Source: Anaerolineae bacterium
GTDB taxonomy: Bacteria > Chloroflexota > Anaerolineae > 4572-78 > J111
NCBI GenBank assembly: GCA_020433785.1
Contig: JAGRCC010000495.1
Span: 1 to 41,078, forward strand
Direction: 5' to 3'
DNA length: 41,078 nt
Part shown: in pieces, positions 24,401 through 33,700 of the stretch
How the letters are laid out: the number at the start of each line of letters is the position of its first letter
Position numbering within the stretch: position 1 is the stretch's first letter
The notes under the pieces: generated by a model
What the model was told of the DNA's origin: nothing
Database searches by the model: none
Seen by the model: only the letters and a program-made list of their open reading frames with translations
Position numbers and translations under genes: made by a program

Positions 24401-27400
24401 TGTTACCCGCAGTTTGGCAGCAAGGCCAATGGTCGGGCGAGTCTAGCATTGGTTCAGTTGCAAACCGTACGATACCCACACTCGAAAACTACTTCCTGTT
24501 AAAAGATAACAACAATATTCCTACTTATATTGCTGCTTCAATTACCGATATTTCCGAACGGAAGATAGCGGAAACGGCCATTGTTAAACAAGCAACTGAA
24601 CTTCAAACGGTGGCCGCCGTCAGTACCAAAGTGGCCACAACTTTGGACGAACAAAAACTATTGCAAGAAGTCGTAGATTTAACTCAAAGTCAATTCAACC
24701 TCTATCATGCTCATATCTATTTGCTCAATGATGCCGGCGATAAGTTAGAGTTAGTGGTTGGCTCTGGTGAAGTGGGGCGGCAGATGGTGACCGAAACACG
24801 ATCCATCGCGCTTGATCATGCAGCCTCAATTGTCGCTCGAACGGCGCGTAACCGAGAAGGGATTATCGCTAACGACGTAGGTCAGGATGTTGATTTTTTA
24901 CCTCACCCGTTGCTGCCGGAGACGCAATCGGAGATGGCGGTTCCGATGATTGCCGGCAGCCGACTGATTGGCGTGTTTGATGTCCAAGCCGATGAAGTCG
25001 ATCGCTTTACGGAGCAGGATATTCAGATCCAAACGGTACTGGCCGCTCAGATCGCGGTTGCCTTACAGAACGTACGCCAATATCAGCAAGCCGAGCGGCA
25101 GGCAACGATTATTGACAGCGCCGAAGTGTTGATCGGTGCGGCCGATGCGCACGGTAAGACGGTTTTTGTAAACCGCAAGGGGTTAGAAATGTTAGGCTAC
25201 GACGGACTGGATGAAGTAATAGGTAAACCGATCCCCGAATTTTGTGCGCCAGAAGTCATTGACACATTGCAACATGAGATTTTACCCCACCTGTTTGCCG
25301 AAGGTAGCTGGCGAGGCGAAAATCTATTTATCACCCGAGAAGGACATAAATTCCCGGTTGACCAAACTCTATTCTTAGTTAAAAACAAAGAGGGTGGCAT
25401 AGAGCTTATTGCTACAAGTGTGATTGACATTACAGAGCGGAAACAAGCGGAAATTGAGCTTGAAACTCGCTTGCAAGAACTAAATGCGCTACAACGGATG
25501 ATGAGTAACGAAGGCTGGCGATCGTTTCTGGCAACGCAGGAAGAATCGGTGCAGGGGTATCTGTTTGACCAAAACGTGATCAAACCAGTCATGGCCGAAC
25601 ATGACGATGATTTAAGGTTAGATTTACCCTCGCTTGCCTCTACTACTAAGGCGAGTCAGGTTCTTACCCGGCCGATTTCTCTAGGTGGTGAAGTCATTGG
25701 CCAGCTTGGTATTCAACAAACTAGTGCTGATCAACCACTCAGCGCCGAAGACCAAGAATTTTTGAGTTTAGTGGTCGACCAGGTGAGCGAGGCCATGGAG
25801 CGCGCCCGGCTGTTGGAGCAAACCCAAAAACGGGCTATTGAGTTGGAAACAGTCGCTCAAGTAGGTACTATCGCCGCGACGACGTTGGAAGTAGAAACAC
25901 TTTTACAGACAGTGGTGGATTTAACTAAAAGCAGCTTTGGCCTGTATCACACTCATATCTATCTATTAAATGAACGTGAAGATACCCTGGTGTTAGCCGC
26001 CGGTGCAGGCGAGATTGGCCGCCAATTAGTAAGCCGTAGTTGGATGATTCCTCGAGACAAAGTGCATTCGCTAGTAGCGTTGGCGGTTCGCACCCAAGAG
26101 GGTGTGGTCGCCAACGATGTTCGTTTGGAACCTGATTTTTTGGTTAATCCGCTTTTGCCTGATACTCGATCGGAGTTAGCTGTTCCCCTTATGATTGGTG
26201 AGCGAGTATTAGGAGTGTTTGACGTTCAGGATGATACACCAAATCGATTTACGGAAATTGATGTCCGTATTCAAACTACATTAGCTACCCAGATAGCGGT
26301 TGCGTTGGAAAACGCTCGGCTTTTTGAACAGCAGCGCGTTGGGGCTGCTGAACTTGAGAAACAAGCCCGCCGGTTGGCCGTGCTCAACGAAATGAGCGCC
26401 GAACTAACAGCCGTGCAGAGCTTAGATATCATGTTCAAAATTGCAGCTGGCAGAGCCAAAGAGATTTTCAAGGACGCCACCGTTATTATCACCCTTCTCA
26501 CCGAACAAGGCACTGAGTTTGAATTTGTAATAATCGAGGAAAACGAACCTAATAGTAACCTCACTTTGCCCGTGGCAGGGACGGCAGTGGGTCAGGCTAT
26601 AAAAGCCAATCAATTACTGAATTATCCAGATTTTACAGAATTAGATTGGCTAGATACCGATCGACTCCTGAAAGAAGGGTTTAATTCAGCTTTGATAATG
26701 CCGCTTTTGAATGCCGGTAAGATAATTGGTACATTCAATGTGGTCAATAAAAATATCAATTCTTTTTCTCCAGCTGACGAAAGTCTAATGCGGCAGTTAG
26801 GGGCCATTCTTTCTTCTATTATTGAAAGCCGCCATTTGTTTGAGCAAACCCAAACGGCTCTGGCGGAAACAGAAACGTTATATGACTTGGTTGGGATGCT
26901 TAGTACAGCTACAAACCTTGAGGATATTTTACACACGGCAATATCTCCGGCCATTGGCGTTTCTTCGGCTGAGCTTTTTATCATTGAAGTCGATGCAGCT
27001 GGTCAACCTGAGTGGCTTGAGCTAAGGGTTCAGTGGAGTATGGCTGATCAACCGCAGGCGCCGCTTGGCTCACGCTTTTATCTTCCAAATATTGGGCTCT
27101 CTAAATTGTGGATCAGCAACCCTGACGAACCCCTCCTGATTGGCAAAGTCTTTCAAGATAACCGGGTTGGTCCGGAAGAAAAGGAATTGTTTAAACAGTA
27201 CAACGTTAATGCCACTGTAATTCTGCCCCTTAAATTAGGTGAAAAGTGGATAGGGTTAATCCCCATCAATTGGCCCGAAATTCAACAATTTACCGATAGA
27301 GATCGGCGATTGTATCAATCGATTGCGGCGCAAACAACTGTCGTTGTCAACAACCTTCTGCTACTTGAACAGACCCAACTCAACTTGATTGAAACCCAAA

Positions 27401-28476
27401 GACGTTATCAAGTTGCCAGCCGAATTAGCGAGGCTCATGATCTACAAGAGTTAATGACGGTTGCTATCAGTGAGGGTCCGGTTCAAATTTTTAATCGCGC
27501 CCTTCTGTTTGCCTATGAGCGGTCTGATGCCCAATATGAAGTTGGCGCAGTTGTTGTTATGGCTAATTGGTACAGTGGGCAGGGCGACCCTCCATCCCCT
27601 ATCGGAAGGCGTTATCCGCTTGCGGAATTTCCCTCATTTAAATTAACGCTCAGCTCTGATCCGGTGTTCATCGATAATGCTCAAATGGATGAGCAGGCCG
27701 ATCCCGCTATGGCCATCGTGGCCCAGCGGCAGGATATTAAGGCTATGATAGTATTGCCGCTACGAGCTAGTGGGCGTCCCCAAGGTGCTTTATTTTTACA
27801 ATCAAATATAGCCTACGAATTTACGCAGCGGGATAGGGAAGGTTATCTGGCCTTGTCACCGCAGATAGCCGCGGCAGTCGAGAATCAGCGTTTGCTTGAG
27901 GAAACCCGTCAAGCGTTAGGCGAAGTGGAGTCAGTTCAACGACGCTATACGGTTCAAGCTTGGGACACATATAGCCAGCAGCAGACAGTCTATGGGTATC
28001 AAAAGGTTGACGAGCAGGTTATGCCTATAACTAGCGATAGGATGTCTATAGGCTTCAATGATTTTGCTACAAACGGAAAAACCACAGTTATCGAGGCCTC
28101 GCCAAATAACGAAATGAAGACTGACAATGGCGATGCAAGTCCTAAGGAATCTCGTTCTAACTTGGTTGTACCATTGACGGTTCGCAATGAGGTCATTGGT
28201 TTCTTGGGATTGGAAGAAATGATGGAGGCGAACCAATGGTCTGCTGAAGAAATCGCCCTAGTGGAAGCGATTGCGGAACAAATCGCTCAGGCGGCCGAGA
28301 ATATTCGGTTGCTTGATGAAACCCAAAGCCGAGCTGCACGTGAGCAACGGGTGAATGAGATCGGGGAAAAGATCCAGGCGGCGCAATCGCTAGAAGAAGC
28401 TTTACAGATTGCGGTTAAAGAAGTGGGTTTAAGCTTGAAAGCGCCGCAAACTACAATTCAATTGAATTTTGAATAA
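21445..28476 (+). CDS. Giant receiver/PAS/GAF protein with an inserted, permuted sugar-binding domain
   Basis: 2343 residues, no membrane segment. Order: receiver (about 34-165; acidic pair in IIDDEQ, Asp91, Lys145), PAS (195-315), PAS (327-442), first half of a GAF (456-573), RbsB-like periplasmic-binding-protein domain (574-880), second half of that GAF (881-926), PAS (928-1040), GAF (1053-1217), PAS (1221-1335), W-insert GAF (1346-1461), GAF (1466-1632), GAF (1644-1806), GAF (1811-1981), GAF (1986-2155), W-insert GAF (2161-2292), shared tail (2293-2343). The canonical receiver suggests it can take phosphate, perhaps from the kinase encoded at 37118, while all else is sensory. No kinase or other output. 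Its stop shares a base with the next start (TAATG). The ligand-binding domain is intracellular, since no signal peptide or membrane anchor precedes it. Confidence 0.9.
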   Translation: MSNKMNAMQLFENNDEPIWPNLAAGKNGSSQKNWTVLIIDDEQDVHQATELALRRFVFNEKGLDFLNAYSTQEAKAIFHQQKHNIAVVLLDVVLEENDSGLKLIEFIRNELNDQLVRIILRTGQPGQSPAKEVILKYEINDYKLKSELTAERLFATMVTAIRAYDDLRALEIYRQELAEIYTELKSTEQALKHQQTYLRQIIDINPHFVFAKDREGHFTLANQAFAEAYGATVEEIIGKTDSDFNPHTSLVERYNRDDLQVIETGQDLFIEEEQVVNIKGQSLWRKTVKRPILDDNGHPFQVLGVATDITELKKTELALRESEERLRTFVGALPDITFIKDENGLYVEVLAAEDIPLYQGAVDLLKGKYVHEVMPPDKAELFLKVIHTTLETGRTQIVEYELDTPLGRVWFEGRTSPIHSHGNELRRVVWLARDISEHKRLEQQVRQSLDRRERQIRVVTQIAQETARATHLDDLYRKVVAQIKEQFGFYHVELFRHETEMKKLSLVAGYGEIGRQMLFEGYQVPLGRGVVGLAAAIGASVRRSKLLNAADWQSGPRLPNTGDELAVPIQFGQVSADTQKIALQGFVDNQLDGIIISPIDPDLVAPVAKAALDQGIKVISQSIDLGQPNQTSFVGVDNYKAGYLLGEQAGRWAKNHLPVGQSLSVALFNYPFSQIVERETGIMAGIRDHFGPNFEIIAREEAVDPAGAASITHRWLQRYPDLNMVLSINDASALGAYRALSETDKNKADKFFIGGIDATNEGLNALAEGNAFQITVNQSVSKIAKISVRTLVAALVDQPYEIEVVIDPEPITRQNLDGFLVSRLRDWSEDNGTQLNLVIPEFTIGLSVMDRNNPFFADLIEAVAEEVGRLGGHLIVNDPKPVLGILNVHIDAPDALDTEDQLVLEGLCGQIAVAIEKTRLIEEVSIFRQFAETSGQGWGLVTLEGQTAYVNPALAAMMDTSPADLMDRPLTEFYEGKSRHRLENEVLPAVWQQGQWSGESSIGSVANRTIPTLENYFLLKDNNNIPTYIAASITDISERKIAETAIVKQATELQTVAAVSTKVATTLDEQKLLQEVVDLTQSQFNLYHAHIYLLNDAGDKLELVVGSGEVGRQMVTETRSIALDHAASIVARTARNREGIIANDVGQDVDFLPHPLLPETQSEMAVPMIAGSRLIGVFDVQADEVDRFTEQDIQIQTVLAAQIAVALQNVRQYQQAERQATIIDSAEVLIGAADAHGKTVFVNRKGLEMLGYDGLDEVIGKPIPEFCAPEVIDTLQHEILPHLFAEGSWRGENLFITREGHKFPVDQTLFLVKNKEGGIELIATSVIDITERKQAEIELETRLQELNALQRMMSNEGWRSFLATQEESVQGYLFDQNVIKPVMAEHDDDLRLDLPSLASTTKASQVLTRPISLGGEVIGQLGIQQTSADQPLSAEDQEFLSLVVDQVSEAMERARLLEQTQKRAIELETVAQVGTIAATTLEVETLLQTVVDLTKSSFGLYHTHIYLLNEREDTLVLAAGAGEIGRQLVSRSWMIPRDKVHSLVALAVRTQEGVVANDVRLEPDFLVNPLLPDTRSELAVPLMIGERVLGVFDVQDDTPNRFTEIDVRIQTTLATQIAVALENARLFEQQRVGAAELEKQARRLAVLNEMSAELTAVQSLDIMFKIAAGRAKEIFKDATVIITLLTEQGTEFEFVIIEENEPNSNLTLPVAGTAVGQAIKANQLLNYPDFTELDWLDTDRLLKEGFNSALIMPLLNAGKIIGTFNVVNKNINSFSPADESLMRQLGAILSSIIESRHLFEQTQTALAETETLYDLVGMLSTATNLEDILHTAISPAIGVSSAELFIIEVDAAGQPEWLELRVQWSMADQPQAPLGSRFYLPNIGLSKLWISNPDEPLLIGKVFQDNRVGPEEKELFKQYNVNATVILPLKLGEKWIGLIPINWPEIQQFTDRDRRLYQSIAAQTTVVVNNLLLLEQTQLNLIETQRRYQVASRISEAHDLQELMTVAISEGPVQIFNRALLFAYERSDAQYEVGAVVVMANWYSGQGDPPSPIGRRYPLAEFPSFKLTLSSDPVFIDNAQMDEQADPAMAIVAQRQDIKAMIVLPLRASGRPQGALFLQSNIAYEFTQRDREGYLALSPQIAAAVENQRLLEETRQALGEVESVQRRYTVQAWDTYSQQQTVYGYQKVDEQVMPITSDRMSIGFNDFATNGKTTVIEASPNNEMKTDNGDASPKESRSNLVVPLTVRNEVIGFLGLEEMMEANQWSAEEIALVEAIAEQIAQAAENIRLLDETQSRAAREQRVNEIGEKIQAAQSLEEALQIAVKEVGLSLKAPQTTIQLNFE
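23164..24084 (+). other. RbsB-like sugar-binding domain inserted in a GAF domain, circularly permuted
   Basis: Residues 574-880 of the 2343-aa protein. The stretch from VSADTQKIALQGF to about residue 830 matches the RbsB family from its second helix to its C-terminus (LDGIIISPID, SFVGVDNYKAG, RETGIMAGI, MVLSINDASALGAYRAL, GGIDATNEGL). The usual N-terminal segment, TIGLSVMDRNNPFF followed by HLIVNDPK, comes last at 843-880. Against E. coli RbsB contacts recalled from the literature, Asn853, Phe855, Phe856, Arg678, Asn729, Asp757 and Gln778 are kept; the Asp-Arg pair of TLDR is not. The flanks AVPIQFGQ and PVLGILNV are the two sides of one GAF beta-hairpin. Confidence 0.8.
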
Positions 28477-30692
28477 TGGGTGCCAGCATGTTCAAAATTA
28501 AGTCTTTAATTACCTCAAGTATTCGCAATAAATTTATATTTATTATCATTTTGATCGTTACGGCGGTTACATTAATTGCCGGAGGGTATGGAACTTGGGT
28601 GACGGTCAATTTACTTCAGGGGCAAGCGGCCCGGGAAGAAACTGTCAAGCTTGATAACTTTGCATCAGATATCACCAGTTTTTTAACAGGTTTGGAAGAA
28701 GATGTTATTTTTTTAAGTCAATCTCAATCCTTGGTCCAATATCTAAAAGTTAACACAGCAAATTTGGAACCTGCCTTGATAGAAGAACAACGAGTAGCAC
28801 TCGAGCAGGAATTTTTGGCCTTTGCTAAGGCTCGAAAAATCTACGATCAAATCCGGTTCTTAGATACAACGGGTCAAGAAGTTGTGCGGATCAATACTGA
28901 TCCCGATGGCTTTTCAACCGTTGTACCCCAGAAACAATTACAAAATAAAGCCGGGCGTTACTACTTTGAGGATACCGTTTCGTTACAACCAGGTGAAATA
29001 TTTGTTTCACCCCTGGATTTGAATGTGGAACAAGATAAGATTGAGGTTTTGCTCGATGGCTCTAACAAGCCGGTAATCCGTTATGGAACCCCCGTTGTAC
29101 TAAACGGGCATGTTGTTGGGGTAATTGTGACCAATGTTTTGGCTAAAAATTTTCTTGATCTCCTAAAAGGTGTAGATACAACAACTTTTCTAGTCGATCA
29201 AGATGGATATTATCTCTATCACCCCGATGAGAGCAAGCGCTGGGGGCGGGATTTGAAAACGAATATTTCGTTATTCAGCGATTATTCTCAAGAGGTAGGA
29301 CAACGTCTATTGTCTGGAGATAAGGGAATATTTACTGATAATGGAAACTTTTTTGCCTATCAACCGGTTACTCCGGACGTGACTAGGGCTAACTGGTATT
29401 TAGGATCGGTCCAGCCACGGGGTGACCTGTTAGCCCCTGTAAGGAATTTTACCCTTATTGCTGTAATTGTGATTACAGGTATTCTGCTAGCAGGTGTTAT
29501 TTTTGCGGTTCTGATCGGACGGTTTGTTACTGCCCCAATCATTGAACTGGAACAATCGGCCCTTCGAGTGGCTGAGGGTGATTTTAGCACGCGGTTTACT
29601 TATTCAAGTCAGGATGAAATTGGTTCGCTGGCCCATTCTTTTCGAACTATGACATCAAAGCTGCGTGAGTTAGTTACTGGTCTCGAGGAGCAAGTTGCTG
29701 ATCGAACTAAAGAACTGGTCTTAACAGCTGAAATCGGCAGGCAGGCTGCGTCTATTAGAGACTTGGATGAGTTATTGTCAACTATCACAGAATTTGTCCG
29801 CAGTCATTTCAACCTCTATTACACCCATATTTATTTCGTTGATGATCTTAGACAAAATCTGATTATTAAGTCTGGTACCGGTTTAGCCGGCCAGGAATTA
29901 ATGGCACGCCATCATACCCTACCTATTGGTTCGGGGTCTATTGTGGGACAAGTGGCTGCATCAGGCCAATCAATTGTCGTGTCTGATACAGAAGCAAGTG
30001 AGACTCATAAACCTAATCCCCTTTTACCAGATACTCGTTCCGAATTAGCAGTTCCACTTATCATTGAGGATTACGTTATTGGGGTGCTTGATATGCAATC
30101 CGATCGAGTCAATACATTTACCGAGAAGAACTTAACTGTTTTTGAAGCGATGGCTATCCAACTGGCAATTTCAATTGATAGTGCTCAGCAGTGGGCTGCC
30201 AGTCAAAAGGCACAGCAGCGCGCTGAGGAAGCTCTCAAGCGATTAACTCAGGAGAATTGGTCGGAAAGTCTAATTAATCACCGAGAAAAACCGGCATATG
30301 TTTATGATCTTTCGACTGTAACGCCTTTGGGGTCTCAAGCAAAAAATGGGGGCGTTTCTATCCCGGTTACGGTTCAGAATCAATCGATCGGTGAATTAAC
30401 GGTAAATACATCAAATGATCGTTCTCTCTCGGAAGATGAGCAAGCTTTAATGAATGCAGTGGCTCAACAATTGGCTCAAAAAGCTGAAAACCTGCGTCTT
30501 TTTGAGCAAACCCAACAACGGGCTACTCGCGAGCAGATTGCTCGGCAAATTACCGATAAGATTCGAGCCAGTCATGATATTAAAAGTGCGCTGAAAACGG
30601 CTGCTGTTGAGTTAAGCAAAGCATTAGGGGCGAGCAGAGCTGTAGTGGACTTACAAGTTCGACAATCGCCCAGTGAGTCCGATCAACAGTAA
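28476..30692 (+). CDS. Membrane-bound dCache-HAMP-GAF sensor protein without kinase (second)
   Basis: 738 residues. TM1 (about 20-44), extracytoplasmic double-Cache domain (about 45-320, with IRFLDTTGQEVVRIN, AGRYYFEDT, IFVSPLDLNVEQ and PVIRYGTPVV), TM2 (about 325-350), HAMP (351-402), GAF of the YYTHIYF type (416-572), W-insert GAF (576-676), shared tail (677-738). The Cache sequence is of a different subtype from that of the protein encoded at 10439, so the two probably sense different compounds. ATG 28476 overlaps the previous stop codon as TAATG, supporting coupled translation; ATG 28488 is a possible alternative. No output domain follows the HAMP and GAF modules. Confidence 0.92.
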   Translation: MGASMFKIKSLITSSIRNKFIFIIILIVTAVTLIAGGYGTWVTVNLLQGQAAREETVKLDNFASDITSFLTGLEEDVIFLSQSQSLVQYLKVNTANLEPALIEEQRVALEQEFLAFAKARKIYDQIRFLDTTGQEVVRINTDPDGFSTVVPQKQLQNKAGRYYFEDTVSLQPGEIFVSPLDLNVEQDKIEVLLDGSNKPVIRYGTPVVLNGHVVGVIVTNVLAKNFLDLLKGVDTTTFLVDQDGYYLYHPDESKRWGRDLKTNISLFSDYSQEVGQRLLSGDKGIFTDNGNFFAYQPVTPDVTRANWYLGSVQPRGDLLAPVRNFTLIAVIVITGILLAGVIFAVLIGRFVTAPIIELEQSALRVAEGDFSTRFTYSSQDEIGSLAHSFRTMTSKLRELVTGLEEQVADRTKELVLTAEIGRQAASIRDLDELLSTITEFVRSHFNLYYTHIYFVDDLRQNLIIKSGTGLAGQELMARHHTLPIGSGSIVGQVAASGQSIVVSDTEASETHKPNPLLPDTRSELAVPLIIEDYVIGVLDMQSDRVNTFTEKNLTVFEAMAIQLAISIDSAQQWAASQKAQQRAEEALKRLTQENWSESLINHREKPAYVYDLSTVTPLGSQAKNGGVSIPVTVQNQSIGELTVNTSNDRSLSEDEQALMNAVAQQLAQKAENLRLFEQTQQRATREQIARQITDKIRASHDIKSALKTAAVELSKALGASRAVVDLQVRQSPSESDQQ

Positions 30693-30768
30693 CTGGCAGA
30701 ATGTTATGATTGACAGGCTACTAAATAATTGGCACTTTGGCATGCACAAAAAGGTTTGAAGTGAGATT

Positions 30769-33700
30769 ATGAGCAAACAACAGGATGAACCTTCTTTGAA
30801 TGTGATTGAACAGCACAATGGTCATGCTCAGATGAATGAGTTTGAACGGTTTTTTGAGCTGTCTTTAGACTTGCTCTGTGTTATTGGGGTTGATGGTTAT
30901 TTAAAGCGAGTCAATCCAGTTTTTGAACAAACATTAGGCTGGTCAGTTGATGAACTGTTGTCTAGACCGTTTTTCGATTTTATCCATCCAGACGATATTT
31001 TTGCGGCTCAAAGTTATTTAAAGAAATTTAATCAAAGTGTGGAAACAATTCATTTTGAGTGTCAATTCAGATGCCAAGATGGATCTTACAAATGGTTGGC
31101 CTGGAAGGTTCAATCAACTCTCGACCAAACAGCCTATGCCGTTGTGCGCGATATTACCGCCAATAGGCAAACCAAAGCCGCTTTAAAGGGAAGCGAACAG
31201 CGCTTTCGTCGATTTGTATCTTCTTTAGGTGATCATATTTATGTCACGGAATTTACCAGTCACGGTAAGCAAATTAACCAATACATATCGCCGAATGTGG
31301 AGAAATTAACCGGCTATTCTACCGAAAAATTATTGAATGATTGGCAATTTTGGGGTCGATCAATGATCCATCCTGATGATCGGGACAAAGCCACTCATCA
31401 AGTAGCTAGATTTGCTGAGGGCCAGGACAGCGAAGTTGAGTATCGTCTAATTCGAGCTGATGGTCAAATTATTTGGGTGCGTGATAGTGGTCGAGTTGAA
31501 GTTGATCCTCAAAGTGGCAGTCTCGTTGTTTATGGGGTGGTTAGCGACATAAATTCACGTAAACTAGCTGAAGAGAGACTGAAACAGCGTGAAGAGCGGA
31601 CCAACTTGCTGAATAAACTCATGGCTCAGGCCGCCAACAACCTCGATGAACAGTTAAAAGAAGCTTTAACATTAACTGTAAAATTGTTGGACGTAGAAAT
31701 TGGAATTGTCAGCCAAATTGATAATGACCTTTATACTATTAGACATTTCTATGCTCCCGGTGTTAACCTTGAAAAAGGGCAAATGTTTGAGTTGGGCAAT
31801 ACTTATTGCAGTATCACTTTACAAACCGGCGGCGTTATGGCTATTGATCATATGCAAACATCCCAATACCGCCAGCATCCCTGTTATCCCCTTTTTAATC
31901 TTGAAGCTTACGTGGGTGTACCAATTACGGTCCATGGAAAAACATATGGGACCATCAATTTTTCTAGTTCCAAACCGAAACATTTCTCCGCAGCCGATAA
32001 GGATTATTTGGAACTTTTGGCTCGTTGGGTCGGCGCGATGCTCGAGCGATCCCAGGCCGAAGAGGATTTGCGCGAAAATGAGGCTCGCTTGTCTGAAGCT
32101 CAGCATATGGCCAAATTGGGGACGTGGATTTGGAATACTCAAAATGACCGCATGGTTTGGTCTGACCAGTTATATGAAATATTAGGTATCCCTCGTTCTG
32201 TTGAAGGATCCTATCAACTCTATGAAGAGTTAATTCATCCGGAAGATCGGGAGCACGTTCGCCGCGCGATAGACAGTTCTCTGAAGTCAGATCGAATTTC
32301 CTACGAGTTTGAGCATCGGCTAATTCGCCAGGACGGAGAAATGCGGTACATTGCCGGTATTAGTCGGATTCAAAGAGAAGCTAACCAGTCTGTCCGTATG
32401 ATTGGTGTGGCTCAGGACGTGACCGAACGTAAACTGGCTGAAGAAACGATTAAAAAACAAAACGTTGAATTGACCCTGCGTGAAGATAAGCTGCGGCAAA
32501 ACGTGGAGAAATTGCAGGCTACTCAAACTGAAATGGCCAGGATCTATGCCGAGCTAAAACAGCAGTCTGACCAAATAAATTTGGTTCAGCAGGTGGCTCG
32601 GATTGGTACATGGGAAGTTGATGTTGAAACCCATGTTATGAAGTGGAACGCCATGATGTTTGAAATTTTTAGAATACCTAAAAGCGACCAACCACCAGCT
32701 TTGCACGAATTAACCGAGTTGGTCCATTCAGATGATCGCGATCTTTACCTTGAAAATTTGCAACTGCTTATGCGTCAAGGTATTCGAGTGGATCAAGAGC
32801 TGAAGATTCAGAGAAATGATGAGATTATTGATGTTTATGTTGCCGGGTTAGCTCAATACAATACCCATAAAAAAGTAACCAAAATTTTTGGTCTATTTCA
32901 GGATATTACCAGACGAAAACATGTCGAAGGTGTCTTGCGTGACAGCCAGGAAAAATTATCACAGGCATTAAATATTGCGAAACTGAGTTATTGGGAACTT
33001 GATCTGCAAACATTTATGTTATTCCTGAACGATCAGTTCTACCACATCTTTGGCACAAATGCTGAGCGCGAAGGCGGATACAGAATGTCTGCTGCTCAAT
33101 TTATGGAAAAGTTTATTCACCCAAATGATATTTCTCTCGTCAATGGTGAATTAGAAAAATTAGCCGCCGTTAATGATCCAACTTACTTTCACGAAATTGA
33201 GTATCGGTTTATTAAGCCCAGCGGTGAGGAAGGCATCGTCCTTGGAAACTTTAGAACTGAACAAGAAAATGGAAAAAGTTCAAAAGTAATCGGTACCATA
33301 CAAGACATCACTGATCGCAAACGGGCAGAAGTGGCACTTCGACAGGCAGCCCAGGAAAATAGCCGCTTAGTAACAGCTATTAACAGTGCGGCTATCGGAG
33401 TTACCATTAGCGATACTACCCAACCTGATAACCCACTGATTTTTGTCAACCCGGCCTTTACCAGTCTTACCGGCTATAGAGCTGACGACGTTCTTGGCAA
33501 AAATTGTCGATTCTTACAGGGGCAAGATACTGACACTAATGAGGTTGACAAAATCCGACATGCTATTAACGGAGAACGGTCAATAACAGTGGAACTGTTA
33601 AACTATCGTAAAGATGGAACGCCATTTTGGAACGAACTGAGCATCAATCCCATTTTTGATGATCAGGGTAATCTAACCAATTTTGTTGGGGTACAAGCGG

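Noticed and set aside
30710..30738. Internal promoter with TTGACA at 30710-30715
   Set aside because: The -35 is perfect but no acceptable -10 lies 16 to 18 bases downstream (CACTTT at 17).
31591..32055. Bilin-binding (cyanobacteriochrome or phytochrome) GAF because of HPCY
   Set aside because: The context NTYCSITL ... HPCYPLFNLEAYVG is that of an ordinary GAF subfamily; the DxCF or CH chromophore motifs and their surroundings are absent.
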